Assembly (NCBI GenBank): GCA_943736015.1
Contig: OX031059.1
Location: 60,213,159-60,277,158 of the forward strand
Length of the DNA: 64,000 nt
Origin: Tridacna crocea
Lineage: Eukaryota > Mollusca > Bivalvia > Cardiida > Cardiidae
Direction: 5' to 3'
This document shows positions 62,803-64,000 of the stretch, piece after piece. Every line of letters starts with the position of its first letter. Within the stretch, counting starts at the first letter, position 1. The position numbers and the translations under genes are program-made. Below the pieces are notes generated by a model. It ran no database searches. It was not told the origin of the DNA and saw only the letters and a list, made by a program, of their open reading frames with translations.

Positions 62803-63312
62803 ACACGATACTCGATAGTACGATGACGATAATGCGAAACAACGAAACCACGATGGTGAAAACGCGATAGTACGATGACGATAACACGATACTACGATGG
62901 TGAAACCACGACAATACGATAGTACGATGATGATAGTGCGATATAGTATCGTGTTTTCACCATCGTACTGTCGTAATTTCACCATCGTAGTATCGTATTT
63001 TCGTGTTTTCACCATCGTACTATCGTATTATCGTCATCGTACTATCGTGTTTTAGTCATGGTACTATCGTGTTTTCACCATCGCACTATCGTAGTTTCAC
63101 CATCGCACTATCGTAGTATCGTCATCGTACAATCGTATTATCGTCATCGTACTATCGTGTTTTCGTCATCGTACTATCGTATTATTGTCATCGTACTATC
63201 GTGTTTTTATCATCGTACTATCGTATTATCGTCATCGTACTATCGTAGTTTCATCATCGTACTATCGTGTTATCGTCATCGTACTATCGCGTTTTCACCA
63301 TCGTACTATCGC
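62803..63312. repeat. Palindromic minisatellite of CATCGTACTATCGT units
   Basis: 62803-62944 carries units in the orientation ACGATAGTACGATG. From 62945 to 63312 the same unit runs in the opposite orientation (CATCGTACTATCGT plus short spacers), about 18 copies. The two arrays meet at GCGATATAGTATCGTG and could fold into one long stem. ORFs here (YRHRTIV-type repeats) are by-products. Confidence 0.9.
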
Positions 63313-63447
63313 CTTCCGGTGGGCATGCGCATCCTCCAATATTCAAGACCCACAGGACAACAGTACACACGGAAGAGTTTATTCAAAGTCATTTTGAGAG
63401 AGGCTATGCCTGTAGATTGGGTTATCTACCCTCTTAGACAATTGCGG

Positions 63448-63520
63448 AGTCTATGGCCTTATGGATAAAGCACCTGCTAAATGTGAAGTAGACCAAGGTT
63501 CAAATCCGGCATAGAACTCT
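63448..63520 (+). repeat. tRNA-like SINE head or tRNA pseudogene
   Basis: TGGCCTTATGGATAAAGC (A-box-like) and GGTTCAAATCC (B box), with TCTATG/CATAGA acceptor-like pairing. The anticodon arm is not foldable, so it is not called a functional tRNA. Confidence 0.55.
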
Positions 63521-63724
63521 GTTTTTTTTTTCAACTAGATTTTCTCTACTATCTTAACTTTTTTTAAACATTGATATAGTCAGAAATTTAATTTGTATCA
63601 AGAACTTTTTCCTTTGACTTCAACAAATTTGTATCAGTGACTTCAGAAAGGGGTATTTAGGGGGGAAAATGGCTTCTTTTGTTTTTCCCATAATTGGGTA
63701 CGACTAATTGTCTAGAGCATAATC

Positions 63725-64000
63725 TTCCAAGCCCTGGTATCTCAGTCGGTAGTGTAGAAGACTTGAGAACAGAGGTCACCGGTTTGATCCGCACCTCGGC
63801 CAATTTCTTTCCGAGGATTGATGATAGTCATTGTGACAGGATTCATTCCTCTCTCTCTCTGCTGATCACTGTTTTGATTATAGTTATGTGGGAAAGCAGC
63901 CAGTAGCTCGAAAAAAAATATTGTGGGGAGTACCGGAAACAAAATTTATGGGAAAGCATGGATAGGTGGACTGGTTGCAGTGATAAAACTAAAATAATAC
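63725..64000 (+). repeat. tRNA-derived SINE, cut by the window end
   Basis: Head GCCCTGGTATCTCAGTCGGT with B box GGTTTGATCC, then the body shared with 14275-14612 (GGATTGATGATAGTCATTGT, GTGGGAAAGCAGCCAG, GCATGGATAGGTGGACTGG). Confidence 0.75.

Noticed and set aside
63058-63468. ORF of 136 aa with SYYRHRTIV repeats
   Set aside because: Translation of the CATCGTACTATCGT minisatellite. The other strand gives a similar artefact.

Overview
The window is eukaryotic, AT-rich, intron-bearing DNA dominated by short foldback repeats, tRNA-derived SINE pieces and microsatellites. Two host genes can be recognised: a SPRY/SOCS-box gene near 20 kb and a NIT2-like omega-amidase (nitrilase family) on the minus strand. 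The repeats and SINE domains resemble those I know from bivalve molluscs. That assignment is recollection, not a search result.

Region 1-39 kb is host DNA carrying about 50 copies of one palindromic MITE family. It has TTAA target sites, TIRs of the type CCCTTTCCCAAAC or CCCATTACCACAC, and a loopless central palindrome of up to about 66 bp. Several unrelated hairpin families, SINE fragments, a SPSB3-like gene (19767-20456) and a 4.3 kb inverted-repeat element of unknown type (33.7-38.0 kb) lie among them.

Region 39523-55833 is a nearly complete 16.3 kb Polinton/Maverick virus-like element. It has 375-bp TIRs differing at one base and a perfect 6-bp target duplication (CATGGA). It encodes protein-primed DNA polymerase B, a SAP/NUMOD-like DNA-binding protein, double-jelly-roll major capsid protein, single-jelly-roll penton-like protein, packaging ATPase, adenain-like protease and chromodomain integrase. 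It also encodes a zinc-ribbon/phospholipase A2 protein, a pVI-like lytic protein with a protease site, a membrane protein with YPXL and PTAP late-domain motifs, a dUTPase-like beta protein, a phage-tail-fibre-like repeat protein and several orphans. Two inward-facing paralogous genes sit at the TIRs. Nearly every internal gene starts at a TATA-n-AAAAATG motif. A 32-bp divergent promoter separates the two gene blocks, and hairpins mark both convergent ends. Four genes are interrupted, each exactly at an A/T homopolymer of 8-11.

The Polinton lies inside the last intron of the NIT2-like gene. The terminal coding exon is at 39166-39269 and the preceding exons are at 58963-59018, 60401-60578 and 62023-62097. 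The same intron carries a 2.4 kb foldback element. Region 59-64 kb holds further hairpin repeats, a palindromic minisatellite (62.8-63.3 kb) and a SINE cut by the window end.
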